Source: DAIDKA01 sp036521075 | Lineage (GTDB): Bacteria > Pseudomonadota > Gammaproteobacteria > Steroidobacterales > Steroidobacteraceae | Direction of reading: 5' to 3' | Assembly: GCA_036521075.1 (NCBI GenBank) | Contig: DATDIL010000054.1 | Location: forward strand, 1-32,481 | Length of the DNA stretch: 32,481 nt | Shown: positions 15,908 to 24,191 of the stretch, in pieces | How the letters are laid out: every line of letters starts with the position of its first letter | Position numbering within the stretch: the first letter of the stretch is position 1 | Made by a program: the position numbers and the translations under genes | Notes under the pieces: generated by a model | The model's input: the letters and a program-made list of their open reading frames with translations, nothing else | Database searches by the model: none | Told to the model about the DNA's origin: nothing

Positions 15908-17701
15908 CTACTGCGCCTGGCTGGCCGCTTGTGCCTTGCAGATGTCAGTGATGCAGATCGAGGCCAGGGTGCGGCCTTCCGGCGGCACGGCCAGGCCGCG
16001 CTCCTTCATCATCTTGCGCAGCAGCGCAGCCGTTTCCGGATGGGGAATCGATGACTGCACGCCGACGCGCACGAGGCCATCGGCGTAGTCGATCGCCTGC
16101 CACGAGACACCCGCCAGCGCATGCACGGTGTCGCGGCTGCCGATATCGTGCAGGGACAGATCCGCCCCATGCTGGACCAGCAACTGGACGACATCATTCC
16201 TGCCCTTGTGGGCTGCCCCCATCAGCGCCGTGCGCAGGTCTTCGGTGTCCTGCGCATTGACGTTGGCGCCATGGTCGAGCAGAAATTTCACGGTTTCGAG
16301 AGTCTCCTGGGGTGACCACTCATAAGTGACACCCTCGACCCAGCCGATGCCACTGGCCACCATCAGCGGCGTCACATTGTAGTCGGTGGCAATCGTTGGA
16401 TCTGCGCCGTGCTCGAGCAGCAATTTCATCAGCACCAGGTCCCCGGACTGCGCGGCGCGCAGGAACGGCGTTGCGCCGTTCTCGACCAGCCATTGGTTGG
16501 TGAACACCGTGCGGGTCTCAGTGCTCGAGTGCATCCGCATGTTCGGATCGGCACCAGCCGTCAGCAGCAACTTGATGAAATCCAGGTGATCCATGTCCGG
16601 CTTGCGCACCGGATAGTCGCCGCCTTCGATATTGCGATTGTCGGTGGCGATGTACAGCGGGGTCCAACCGCCGCCGTTGGCGATGTTCGGCTTGGCGCCG
16701 TGCTGCAACAGGTATTCGCCGAGCTTGTAATACTTGTTCTGCGTGGCAACTAGCAATGCGGTCCAGCCAAAGGAACTGGTTTCATTGACGTCCGCGCCTG
16801 CCTCCACCAGGATTTTGGCGGTGGCCATATCTCCTTGGCGGGTGGCAAACATCAACGGTGTCAGGCCGCCCCATCTAATCCTGCTCGGTGGCGCCGGTTT
16901 CGGCAGCGGATGCTCGGCCAGGACTTTTTTCGCCGTCGCGATCTCCTCGGCGACCAGTTCCTTGTCCTTCTGCGTATCCGTCGCCTGTTTCACCACGAGG
17001 CCCGCCAGACCGTAACCGCCGGCGAACTCCGATATACGCTCCCGGCCGGTTTGAGCCAGGTACGGCCTGCGGCCCGGATCGGTGGTGCCCGAGCGCACAC
17101 TGAAGTCCGCGCCCTTCGACAGCAGGAACCGCACGGCCTCCGGATTGCCATTCGCTGCGGCCCACATCAGCGCATTCGTGCCGCGCTTGATTTCACGGGC
17201 ATCCAGACTCGCACCGCGCTCCAGCAGCAGCTTCAGCACCGGCACGCTGCCCGTGCGCGCGGCCATCATCAACGGGGTCTCCCCGCCACTGAGAGTCTGG
17301 TTCGGATCCGCACCCCCGCGCAGCAGCTCCTCCACCAGATCGGGCTTGCCGGCCTCGCAGGCCAGCAGCAGCGGCGTCATCCTCGTGTCGGTCACGGCAT
17401 TCGGGTGTGCACCGGCCGCCAGCAGCACCGCCGCGAGGTGTGCGTCCCCCTCGTAGGCGGCCCAGTGCAGCGCCGTACTGCCATCGGGCTGCGGCGCGTT
17501 GACGTCGCTATGGGCCTTCAGCAGTGACTTCAGGCGCGCGGCATCGCGCTGCATGACGGCATCGGCGACATCGCTGGGCGCAGGCGGCGCCAGAGGGGTG
17601 GCTATAACGACATTGCCCGGCGCCATGCCCGCCGCCGCGATCACCGCCTGCATTGCGCAGGAAACGACGCTTGCGAACAGAGCAAGAGTCAGCGCCTTCA
17701 C
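15908..17701 (-). CDS. Exported ankyrin-repeat protein
   Basis: A 597-residue protein with a signal peptide (about 1-23, ending VIAAAG) and roughly nine to ten ankyrin repeats. Repeat cores such as GSTALHWAAYEGDAHLAAVLLAAGA, GETPLMMAARTGSVPVLKLLLERGA and GLTPLMFATRQGDMATAKILVEAGAD are clear. A linker of about 65 residues near 200-270 splits the array in two. The C-terminus (about 530-597) is not ankyrin and holds two cysteines, CITDICK. Ankyrin repeats bind other proteins; a periplasmic one probably scaffolds partners, here perhaps the DUF1592/DUF1552 pair upstream in the operon. The start is GTG at 17701, 14 bp after the DUF6152 stop, making it the last gene of the minus-strand operon. Confidence 0.9.
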   Translation of the reverse strand: MKALTLALFASVVSCAMQAVIAAAGMAPGNVVIATPLAPPAPSDVADAVMQRDAARLKSLLKAHSDVNAPQPDGSTALHWAAYEGDAHLAAVLLAAGAHPNAVTDTRMTPLLLACEAGKPDLVEELLRGGADPNQTLSGGETPLMMAARTGSVPVLKLLLERGASLDAREIKRGTNALMWAAANGNPEAVRFLLSKGADFSVRSGTTDPGRRPYLAQTGRERISEFAGGYGLAGLVVKQATDTQKDKELVAEEIATAKKVLAEHPLPKPAPPSRIRWGGLTPLMFATRQGDMATAKILVEAGADVNETSSFGWTALLVATQNKYYKLGEYLLQHGAKPNIANGGGWTPLYIATDNRNIEGGDYPVRKPDMDHLDFIKLLLTAGADPNMRMHSSTETRTVFTNQWLVENGATPFLRAAQSGDLVLMKLLLEHGADPTIATDYNVTPLMVASGIGWVEGVTYEWSPQETLETVKFLLDHGANVNAQDTEDLRTALMGAAHKGRNDVVQLLVQHGADLSLHDIGSRDTVHALAGVSWQAIDYADGLVRVGVQSSIPHPETAALLRKMMKERGLAVPPEGRTLASICITDICKAQAASQAQ

Positions 17702-17715
17702 GCCGCCGTCACTCT

Positions 17716-18090
17716 TTAACGCGGTGCGCCGACGGGCTGGCCATTGATCATGGCCTTCATCATGCTGCCGCCGTTGCTGCCGTCCTTGAGCGGGTGAATG
17801 GTGATTTCAATCGCATCGCCCTCCTTGATGGAGGTGCGCCGCCAGCCCTGACGGGTCAGGCCATTCGGGCTGCCGCCCTCAATGGACCATTCCGCAGCGG
17901 CTCCGGTCTTCTCATCCTTCACCATGACCTGCACCCAGATGTGCGGATTGGTCCATTGCACCTGTTTTACGGTGCCCACCAGAGTCTTTGTCTGGGTGGC
18001 ATCAAACATCGCGAACGAGTGGTGCGCCGAAGCCACCCCACCCCAGATGCCCAGTACCAGCACAAGACCCAACGCTGTTCTAATTTTCAT
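17716..18090 (-). CDS. DUF6152 family exported protein
   Basis: A 124-residue protein. The signal peptide ends in a textbook A-x-A site (A20-S-A22), so the mature chain should begin HHSFAMFD with two histidines at its very N-terminus. A small beta-rich domain follows with KTLVGTVKQVQWTNPHIWVQV (H50 in the family NPH motif) and EGDAIEITIHPLKDG. The HHSF start and the W-x-NPH block are the DUF6152 signature; function is unknown. An N-terminal His plus internal His recalls copper-binding proteins such as CopC, which is only an idea. The start follows GAGGGAGAG. It lies 38 bp after the DUF1552 gene and 14 bp before the ankyrin gene. Confidence 0.85.
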   Translation of the reverse strand: MKIRTALGLVLVLGIWGGVASAHHSFAMFDATQTKTLVGTVKQVQWTNPHIWVQVMVKDEKTGAAAEWSIEGGSPNGLTRQGWRRTSIKEGDAIEITIHPLKDGSNGGSMMKAMINGQPVGAPR

Positions 18091-18128
18091 CGCAACTCTC
18101 CCTCGTTCGATGCAAGGAAATATCTATT

Positions 18129-19472
18129 TCAAATATTCTGAAGCGGCCCGGCGCTGTCACCGAATCGCTCCGCCTGGACGTTAAAGATTCCCAGAATGCT
18201 CAGCATCAGACTGCCCGTCGTCACCGTGCGGCTGGCATAGGGCAGATATCGATCGCCTTTGAGCCGCCCGGAGGCGCCACCCACCAGCACGGCCGGTGTG
18301 TCGTAGTGCAGGTGCTGATTCGAATTGCCCATGTTCGAACCGAACAGGATCAACGAGTGATCCAGCACGGTGCCATCCCCTTCCGGAATCGCATCGAGCT
18401 TCTGCACCAGGTAGGTGAGCATCTGCACGTGATAGCGGTTGATCTTCGCGAACACCGCGATCTGGCCAGGATCCTCCGCGTGATGCGAGGCGCCATGGAA
18501 ACTCGCATTCGTGCCGCTTTCCGGAAACGTGCGGCTGGTCAGGTCGCGCGCGAACAACATCGTGGCCACGCGCGTGATGTCCGCCTGATAGGCGAGCGCC
18601 AGCAGATCCCACTGCACCTGGATGTGCTCGTGGAACGACTCGGGCACTCCGTACGGCATGGTCATGTTCGGCGCATCGGTCGAGGCGCGCGCGGCAATGT
18701 TCAAACGGCGCTCCACCTCCCGCACATCGTCGGCATATTGCTCCAGCCGCATCTGATCCCCGTGTGGGACCTCCGCCATGATCTGGCGCAGGCTGCCGTT
18801 CACGGAATCCAGAATGCTGGCCTGGCGTTCACGCCGCATCTTGCGCATCTGCGGGGAACTGCCGTCGCCAAACATGCGCTCGAACAGCGTCTGCGGATTG
18901 ATTTCCATGGGCAATGGCCGCGTCGGGGATTCCCAGGAGATCGTATTGGTGTAGACGCAGCTGTAGCCCTCGCCACAGTTGCTGGAGTTGGCGCCCGGAT
19001 CCTCGACGGCCATCTGCACGGAGGGCAGCAGGTTACCCCCGCCAATTTTCGTCGCGATCAACTGGTCCAGGGAGGTACCCACCTGGATGTCCGCGCCGGT
19101 GGTTTTCTTCGGCTTCACGCCGGTGAGGAACGCGGCGGCGACGAAGTGATCGGCGCCCGTGACGCCCGGGGGATTCTCCGATGATTTCGACCACATGCCG
19201 CTGGTCAGCACCACTTTCTTGCGAAACGGCTGCAACGGTTCGTACACGTACGGATACGCAAATCCCGGCCCGGTTGCTTGCGGCATCCAGTGCCCGGGTG
19301 CTACCCCGTGCGGCACGAAAGCGCCGAGGAAGCGCGTGGGCACGATCTGCTTCTGGGCCGCAACCGCGCCGCGGGTGGGTAGCATCGACTCCAGCAGGGG
19401 CAGCGCGAGCGTTGTCCCGAGGCCGCGCAGAAACGTGCGTCGCGGCAACTTCTTGTTGGTCAGGAAAAACAC
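18129..19472 (-). CDS. DUF1552 domain protein, Tat-exported
   Basis: A 447-residue protein with a twin-arginine signal: KKLPRRTFLRGLGTTLALPLLESML (residues 7-31), then an Ala-rich cleavage region. The body is the DUF1552 domain: FVPHGVAPGHWMPQATGPGF, GADHFVAAAFLTG, SCVYTNTISW, and a C-terminal part with SHHAEDPGQIAVFAKINRYHVQML and DHSLILFGSNMGNSNQHLHYD. Family members pair with DUF1592-type cytochromes in many environmental bacteria, and the fold appears related to alkaline-phosphatase-like and DUF1501 proteins. Tat export suggests it folds, perhaps with a metal, before export. GTG 19472 has AAGGAG six bases upstream, lying over the stop of the DUF1592 gene. No activity is known. Confidence 0.92.
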   Translation of the reverse strand: MFFLTNKKLPRRTFLRGLGTTLALPLLESMLPTRGAVAAQKQIVPTRFLGAFVPHGVAPGHWMPQATGPGFAYPYVYEPLQPFRKKVVLTSGMWSKSSENPPGVTGADHFVAAAFLTGVKPKKTTGADIQVGTSLDQLIATKIGGGNLLPSVQMAVEDPGANSSNCGEGYSCVYTNTISWESPTRPLPMEINPQTLFERMFGDGSSPQMRKMRRERQASILDSVNGSLRQIMAEVPHGDQMRLEQYADDVREVERRLNIAARASTDAPNMTMPYGVPESFHEHIQVQWDLLALAYQADITRVATMLFARDLTSRTFPESGTNASFHGASHHAEDPGQIAVFAKINRYHVQMLTYLVQKLDAIPEGDGTVLDHSLILFGSNMGNSNQHLHYDTPAVLVGGASGRLKGDRYLPYASRTVTTGSLMLSILGIFNVQAERFGDSAGPLQNI

Positions 19473-19483
19473 TGTCGGCTCCT

Positions 19484-22018
19484 TCAGTTTCCGGGGTCAA
19501 GCGCTCTGATGATCGGGGCGCTGGTCGTACTGGTGGTCGTACTGCCGGCCGGCCCCTTGACCTGCGTATGCAGCGTCGCGCCCGTGTCGTCCGTTCCGGA
19601 GGCAACATTCATCCGGAACACATCACTCATCACAATTGCTTCGATCAAACCCTTGAACCGATAGTTATCGTGCGCCGCGGCGTGCAGCACGCTGCGCACC
19701 ATGGGCATGTCGTCATACTCGATACCGCGTCCCAATGCATAGGTCATCAGGGCCTGGGTCACGTTGCGCAGGTATTGTTCCTGGTGGCGCAGCAGGAAGG
19801 CCCGCACGCCCGCCGGCCCGTCCACCGTCGTGCCGTCGTACAGCTGGCTTTTCGCGTCAATCGGCCGAGTGCCATCCTGTGTGCGCCAATGCCCGACGGC
19901 ATCAAAGGGCTCCAGAGCGAAGCCGATCGGCTCCATGATCTTGTGGCAGGACGCGCACACGGGGTCGGAGTGGTGCTGCTCCATCTGCTGGCGCAGGGTC
20001 GGCGGACTGGCATTTCCGGCCGCATCCACCGGGTGGGGCTTCAGCTGCGGTACATCTGCCGGCGGGTCCGGAGCCGGTGTACCGAGCATGGTGCGCAGCA
20101 CCCAGTTGCCCCTGACCACCGGTGAGGTACGACCCGGCTGCGCGGTGATCATCATCAGCGCGCCCTTGCCCAAAAGGCCGATGCGCGCGCTTTGGCTGTC
20201 ATCCAGTTCGATGCGCCGGAAGTAGCTGCCACGCACACCCGGGATGCCGTAGAACTTCGCCAGGCGCCCATTCACGAAGGTGTACTTGGCCGTCAGCAGA
20301 TCGAGGACACTGCGATCCTCGGTGACCATGCTGCCGAAGAACAGCTCCACCTCGCGGCGAAACGCCTGGCGCAGGTTGTCATCAAAGTCCGGGAACTGGT
20401 CGACGACCGGTTCGTGCGACGCCAAGGCCCGCAGGCCGAGCCACTCATCCGCGAAATTTGTGGTCAGCGCGGCGGCACGCGGATCCGCCAACATGCGGCG
20501 CACCTGGGCCTTGAGGACCTCGTCCTTGCTCAGCTGTCCGGCCTTCGCAACGCGCAGCAACTCGTCATCGGGAATGCTGCTCCACAGGAAGAAGGACAGT
20601 CGCGCCGCGAGGTCCAGGTCACTGACGTGGTACGCCGCACCGGGCGCAAGGTGCGCGGGAGCGCTTTCCACCCGGAACAGGAATTTCGGATCGACCAGCA
20701 GCCGCTGCAGCATCGATTCCACCCCCGTATCGAAGCCGCCGTTGCGCTGCCCATTGGTAAAGAACTGCACGAGCGTGTTCACGTCCGCATCGGTGCCGTA
20801 ACCGCGATAGCCGCGCCGTACCAGCTCGGCCGCGATCTGTCGGGCACAATGCTCCTCCTGGCCTGCCACCGGCTTGCACTGAATGATGCGGCGACGGCTC
20901 GGGGAATCGGTGGCGGCCGTGGCCTGCGCCGGTCCGTCGATTCGCAACCGGCCGATATGCGGGAAGAACGTGAATCCCGGCAGGCCGCCCGTCTCGATGG
21001 TGGTGCGGTCAAAGGCATGATTCATGTCCAGCCCCGGCGCATAGTTGGTCGCCAGGAAAGTCACGCCCACCCGATGCGGACCCGCCGTCACGGGCATGGT
21101 GACATCGATCGTCTTCAGCTGCCCGGTGGCCTCCTCCTCGATATTGCGGGTCACGCTCAGCGCCTTGTCCCAGTCGACCTGGGTGACGCGTTTGCCATCG
21201 AGATAAACCAGCAGCTGCTCGCCGCGGATTTCACCGAAGGGCCGGAAGTTGCCCATATTGCCGAGGTTTACTGCAAACACCTTGAAGGTGTAGGTCCCGT
21301 TGGCGGGAAAGGTGTGCTCGACGACGAGGCCACCGCGCGTGCCGAAGGGCAGTCCGTCCACGTGATACTTCTGCGAGGTGTCATCGGCAACGCGGTAGGT
21401 CGCCTGCGAGGTCGCGGTCGCGGTTCCCAGCGCCGTTCGGCTGATGCGCCCGGCCGCGGACAGGTAGGCATCCAGCAGCGCCGGCGAAAATGTCAGCGTG
21501 CCGGCCTGATTATCAAAGCCACGGCTGACATCGTCGGCGGGCAGCAGCTGAGCCACGTTGATATCCAGGCCCAGCAGATCACGCACCGCATTCTGGTATT
21601 CGGAGCGGTTCAACCGATGCAGCCGCGGCATCGCCAGGTTCGGCTTGGCGTGGGCGTCGACCTCATTCTCCAGGGCCGTCGCCAAGGCCTGTTCGGTGTC
21701 GAAGTCCGGCCGGGGCTTGCCCGCCGGCGGCATCATTCCGGCGCGCAGCTTCTTCAGCATCCGCTCCGTCAGCGACGCGTTCTCATGCGCCTTGCTGGGA
21801 TCGAAGACCTCGAACTCGACGCCACCGGCATAATCTTCGTAGTTATGACAGACGGCGCAATACTGCTGCACGATATGCTGCTCTGCAGCAGGCGACAGGG
21901 CCGCCGGCGCGGCGCTCACCCGGAGCGGCTGTGCGGCAGCCGCCAGCAGCGCCGCACCGATCAGTGTCTGGACGAAGCCGGAACGACCCGGAGCCTGTTT
22001 TCCCGAGCAAGACCTCAA
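19484..22018 (-). CDS. Large DUF1587/1595/1592/1588/1585 cytochrome-like protein
   Basis: An 844-residue exported protein. After a signal peptide comes a cytochrome-type segment with CAVCH at 54-58 and MPPAGKPRPD. Then follow DUF1587 (RLNRSEYQNAVRDLLG), a carbohydrate-binding-like beta region at about 190-330, and DUF1595/DUF1592 (SFFLWSSIPDDELL, FADEWLGLRAL). DUF1588 carries a second CASCH at 688-692 (CASCHKIMEPIGFALE), and DUF1585 ends the chain. These proteins are abundant in Planctomycetes, Acidobacteria and some Proteobacteria, with no proven reaction. The frame runs to a TTG at 22027, but AGGAG at 22032-22028 is correctly spaced only for the TTG at 22018. The DUF1552 gene follows after 11 bp. 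Confidence 0.92.
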   Translation of the reverse strand: MRSCSGKQAPGRSGFVQTLIGAALLAAAAQPLRVSAAPAALSPAAEQHIVQQYCAVCHNYEDYAGGVEFEVFDPSKAHENASLTERMLKKLRAGMMPPAGKPRPDFDTEQALATALENEVDAHAKPNLAMPRLHRLNRSEYQNAVRDLLGLDINVAQLLPADDVSRGFDNQAGTLTFSPALLDAYLSAAGRISRTALGTATATSQATYRVADDTSQKYHVDGLPFGTRGGLVVEHTFPANGTYTFKVFAVNLGNMGNFRPFGEIRGEQLLVYLDGKRVTQVDWDKALSVTRNIEEEATGQLKTIDVTMPVTAGPHRVGVTFLATNYAPGLDMNHAFDRTTIETGGLPGFTFFPHIGRLRIDGPAQATAATDSPSRRRIIQCKPVAGQEEHCARQIAAELVRRGYRGYGTDADVNTLVQFFTNGQRNGGFDTGVESMLQRLLVDPKFLFRVESAPAHLAPGAAYHVSDLDLAARLSFFLWSSIPDDELLRVAKAGQLSKDEVLKAQVRRMLADPRAAALTTNFADEWLGLRALASHEPVVDQFPDFDDNLRQAFRREVELFFGSMVTEDRSVLDLLTAKYTFVNGRLAKFYGIPGVRGSYFRRIELDDSQSARIGLLGKGALMMITAQPGRTSPVVRGNWVLRTMLGTPAPDPPADVPQLKPHPVDAAGNASPPTLRQQMEQHHSDPVCASCHKIMEPIGFALEPFDAVGHWRTQDGTRPIDAKSQLYDGTTVDGPAGVRAFLLRHQEQYLRNVTQALMTYALGRGIEYDDMPMVRSVLHAAAHDNYRFKGLIEAIVMSDVFRMNVASGTDDTGATLHTQVKGPAGSTTTSTTSAPIIRALDPGN

Positions 22019-22234
22019 AGGGCACAACTCCTGGGGATTGCGGGAACGGTCACGAAACGGGATCCCAACGCGGCTGCCACCACCCCTTCGGGTGGCTCGC
22101 GCGGGTTGAGATTACAACAGCTACGGGGGGGCAATTCCAGCATCTCAGAGGCCAAATGGTGCACAGCACGGTTGCCATGCTCCATGGTCAATAATGGGAT
22201 CCCGGCACCCCCGGTGGATCAACCTCAACGGCGT

Positions 22235-24082
22235 TCAGTGGCCATCGACACTGAAGGCGAGCAGCACGTTGCCGGGTTCACCCATAATGCGTCCGTAGCC
22301 GGAATTTACGAACAAAATGCCACCGGCCAGCGTGGGCCCACCATTGTCCAAGGAGCCGCCGGCGGCCGGCACGCCGTTGACCGTGGCGTAGGTCTGGGCC
22401 GTATCCATATCCCAGATGAGCCGCCCATCACCGCTGGCATAAGCGCGCAAGTGCCCGTCCTCGGACCCGGAGAATACGACCCCCGGGATCGCGGTCACGG
22501 CCTGCGACTGGGCAGCCAGGCAGCCTCGCGTGCCCCAACTGCAACGCGGCGGCAGGGGCGCCGCGCGCCACTCCTGCTGGCCGTCACTGAGCCGCAGTGC
22601 AATCAGACCGCCCGGTGGGCCCTTGCTCGCCGCGGCATCGGACACCGGCGCATAGAGCCGTTCGGCATCCGCCGCCCCTCCCCACTCGATCCCGCCCAAG
22701 CTGCTGCCTACGCCAACCTGGGCATGCCAACGCTCCTGTCCGCTCGCCGGGTCCAGGGCATAGACGCGCCCGGATTTCTCCCCGGTGATCACGAGCCGCT
22801 CGCCACTGGGCAGCTTCGTCAGGATCGGCGAGGTGCCGAAATCTACGTCCGGACCCAAAGTTCGCGGACAGTTGCCAGTGCCAGCGCTCTGCGGCGTGTC
22901 GCAGCCGACGATGTAATTGTCTTTCGGTCGCAGCTGATTGGCCCAGGCCACCGCTCCGGTGCTCATACGCAGGGCGAGAATCGAATCGGTGCGCTCCGTT
23001 GGCAGATCCGTATAGGAATTTCCGGTGCCGACATACAGCAGATCGTGGCTGGGATCGAGGGTGGGTGCCGACCACACCGAGCCGCCGGCCGGCCCGTACA
23101 GCTGCGTGCCTGTGGCATTCCTGCGGTAGGGATGCGGCGCCTGCGCAATCGTGTAGGTGCGCCAGATCACACGGCCCGTTGCGAGATCCAAGGCGGCAAC
23201 GCTGCCCCGGAACTTGCAACACTCATAGCTTGGCGTGGGCGCGGATAATTCCTCCAGCGAGGACAGCGGCACATACAACCGCTGGCCATAAAATGCCGGT
23301 GCGCCGGTGATGCGTGCCGACGGATGCGCATCGAGCTGCCGCCTCCACAGCAGTTTCCCATTGGCCGCGTCAAGCGCGTAGACGAAGCTCGCGTCATCGC
23401 CGAACAGGGCACGCAGGTGCCCGTGTACGCGGGCGATGGACACTGCCGTGCGCACCGCTGCGGCGGCATCGTAGGTCCAGTAGGTGCAACCCGATTTCGC
23501 ATCCAGCGAATACACGCGACCACTGGAGCTGGTCACATAGACGCGGCCCCCGATTAGCGTCGGCTGGCCATACACATATGTCGAACGATAGCCGTACGCC
23601 CATTTGAGCTTCAGCCGCGGCACCTGCGCCGCCGTGAGACCCGGCTCGCTCTGGTAGCGGGAATTGGCAAGATCGTGACCCCAGCCGTTCCAGCCCGCCC
23701 CCGCATTTGTGACCGGCGCGTCACCGGCTGCGCACGGATTGCTCTCCGGGGTCGGCGCCAGATGTCCGATGGGCGCCTTGCCCGTCAGATACGTGGCGAT
23801 GCCCACCCGATCATTCATCCCCAAGCCGGCTGCCTGCGCGCGCATCGAGCCATTCGTGAGAATCTGCATCACCTCATCGGGTGAGCGACGCGCGATCACG
23901 GCGCGCGACGGAATCCGATCCTTGGGGTGATCGTGGCAGGTGGCACAGTTTTGCTGGAAAAGTTGCGCCGGATCGCCCGAGGGTGGGCCGTCATTGTTTG
24001 CGGCGCGGGCGCCGAGCGCGACCAGTGCCAAACTGAGCACGAGGCCGCGGGGGCAAAACTGTTTTCGTATTCCGAAACTCAC
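22235..24082 (-). CDS. PQQ-binding quinohaemoprotein, polyvinyl-alcohol-dehydrogenase-like
   Basis: A 615-residue periplasmic protein. Signal peptide at 1-28 (ends GARA), then an N-terminal cytochrome c domain with CATCH at 46-50 and a likely Met ligand near 80-89 (NGSMRAQAAGLGM), then a PQQ beta-propeller from about 125 to the end. Blades show WKWAYGY-like and YALDAANGKLLWR repeats, and a vicinal cysteine pair C288-C289 in SYECCKFRGSVAALDL. Haem first and propeller second, with this Cys pair, is the layout of polyvinyl alcohol dehydrogenase, which oxidises secondary alcohols of the polymer. Real substrate unknown. It is upstream of the DUF1592 operon with a 216-bp gap, so it may have its own transcript, and it is divergent from cassette copy 2. 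Confidence 0.88.
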   Translation of the reverse strand: MSFGIRKQFCPRGLVLSLALVALGARAANNDGPPSGDPAQLFQQNCATCHDHPKDRIPSRAVIARRSPDEVMQILTNGSMRAQAAGLGMNDRVGIATYLTGKAPIGHLAPTPESNPCAAGDAPVTNAGAGWNGWGHDLANSRYQSEPGLTAAQVPRLKLKWAYGYRSTYVYGQPTLIGGRVYVTSSSGRVYSLDAKSGCTYWTYDAAAAVRTAVSIARVHGHLRALFGDDASFVYALDAANGKLLWRRQLDAHPSARITGAPAFYGQRLYVPLSSLEELSAPTPSYECCKFRGSVAALDLATGRVIWRTYTIAQAPHPYRRNATGTQLYGPAGGSVWSAPTLDPSHDLLYVGTGNSYTDLPTERTDSILALRMSTGAVAWANQLRPKDNYIVGCDTPQSAGTGNCPRTLGPDVDFGTSPILTKLPSGERLVITGEKSGRVYALDPASGQERWHAQVGVGSSLGGIEWGGAADAERLYAPVSDAAASKGPPGGLIALRLSDGQQEWRAAPLPPRCSWGTRGCLAAQSQAVTAIPGVVFSGSEDGHLRAYASGDGRLIWDMDTAQTYATVNGVPAAGGSLDNGGPTLAGGILFVNSGYGRIMGEPGNVLLAFSVDGH

Positions 24083-24126
24083 GGACGACTCCTCAATGCA
24101 GATATTTCACAGCACTTTTACCAGCT

Positions 24127-24154
24127 TTGCTCTGATACGTTTGCCTTGTATAGT
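24127..24154 (+). promoter_or_regulatory. Predicted promoter of cassette copy 2
   Basis: TTGCTC (24127-24132) and TATAGT (24149-24154) are separated by 16 bp (4/6 and 5/6 consensus matches). Transcription would begin near 24161, about 30 bp before the GTG at 24192. This also argues against the earlier in-frame ATG at 24096 as the start of the gene. Confidence 0.5.
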
Positions 24155-24191
24155 CAACGGCCGCCATCGGCCAAGTCACCAGAGCTGCTCA

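Noticed and set aside
22080..22095. CCACCC-CTTC-GGGTGG hairpin as a terminator between the quinoprotein and DUF1592 genes
   Set aside because: The stem is only six pairs and no T-run follows on the minus strand, so I do not call a terminator. It leaves open whether the two genes share a transcript.
20192..23248. Open frame of 1018 codons on the plus strand
   Set aside because: It lies opposite two well-recognised genes (DUF1592 protein and PVADH-like quinoprotein) and spans the gap between them. Its translation is rich in Arg, Gly, His and Gln without domains, as expected for an antisense frame in high-GC DNA.
24096..24191. Earlier ATG for cassette gene A2
   Set aside because: It precedes the likely transcript start, has no clear ribosome site, and adds 32 residues in front of a good signal peptide. 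It remains possible if the promoter call is wrong.
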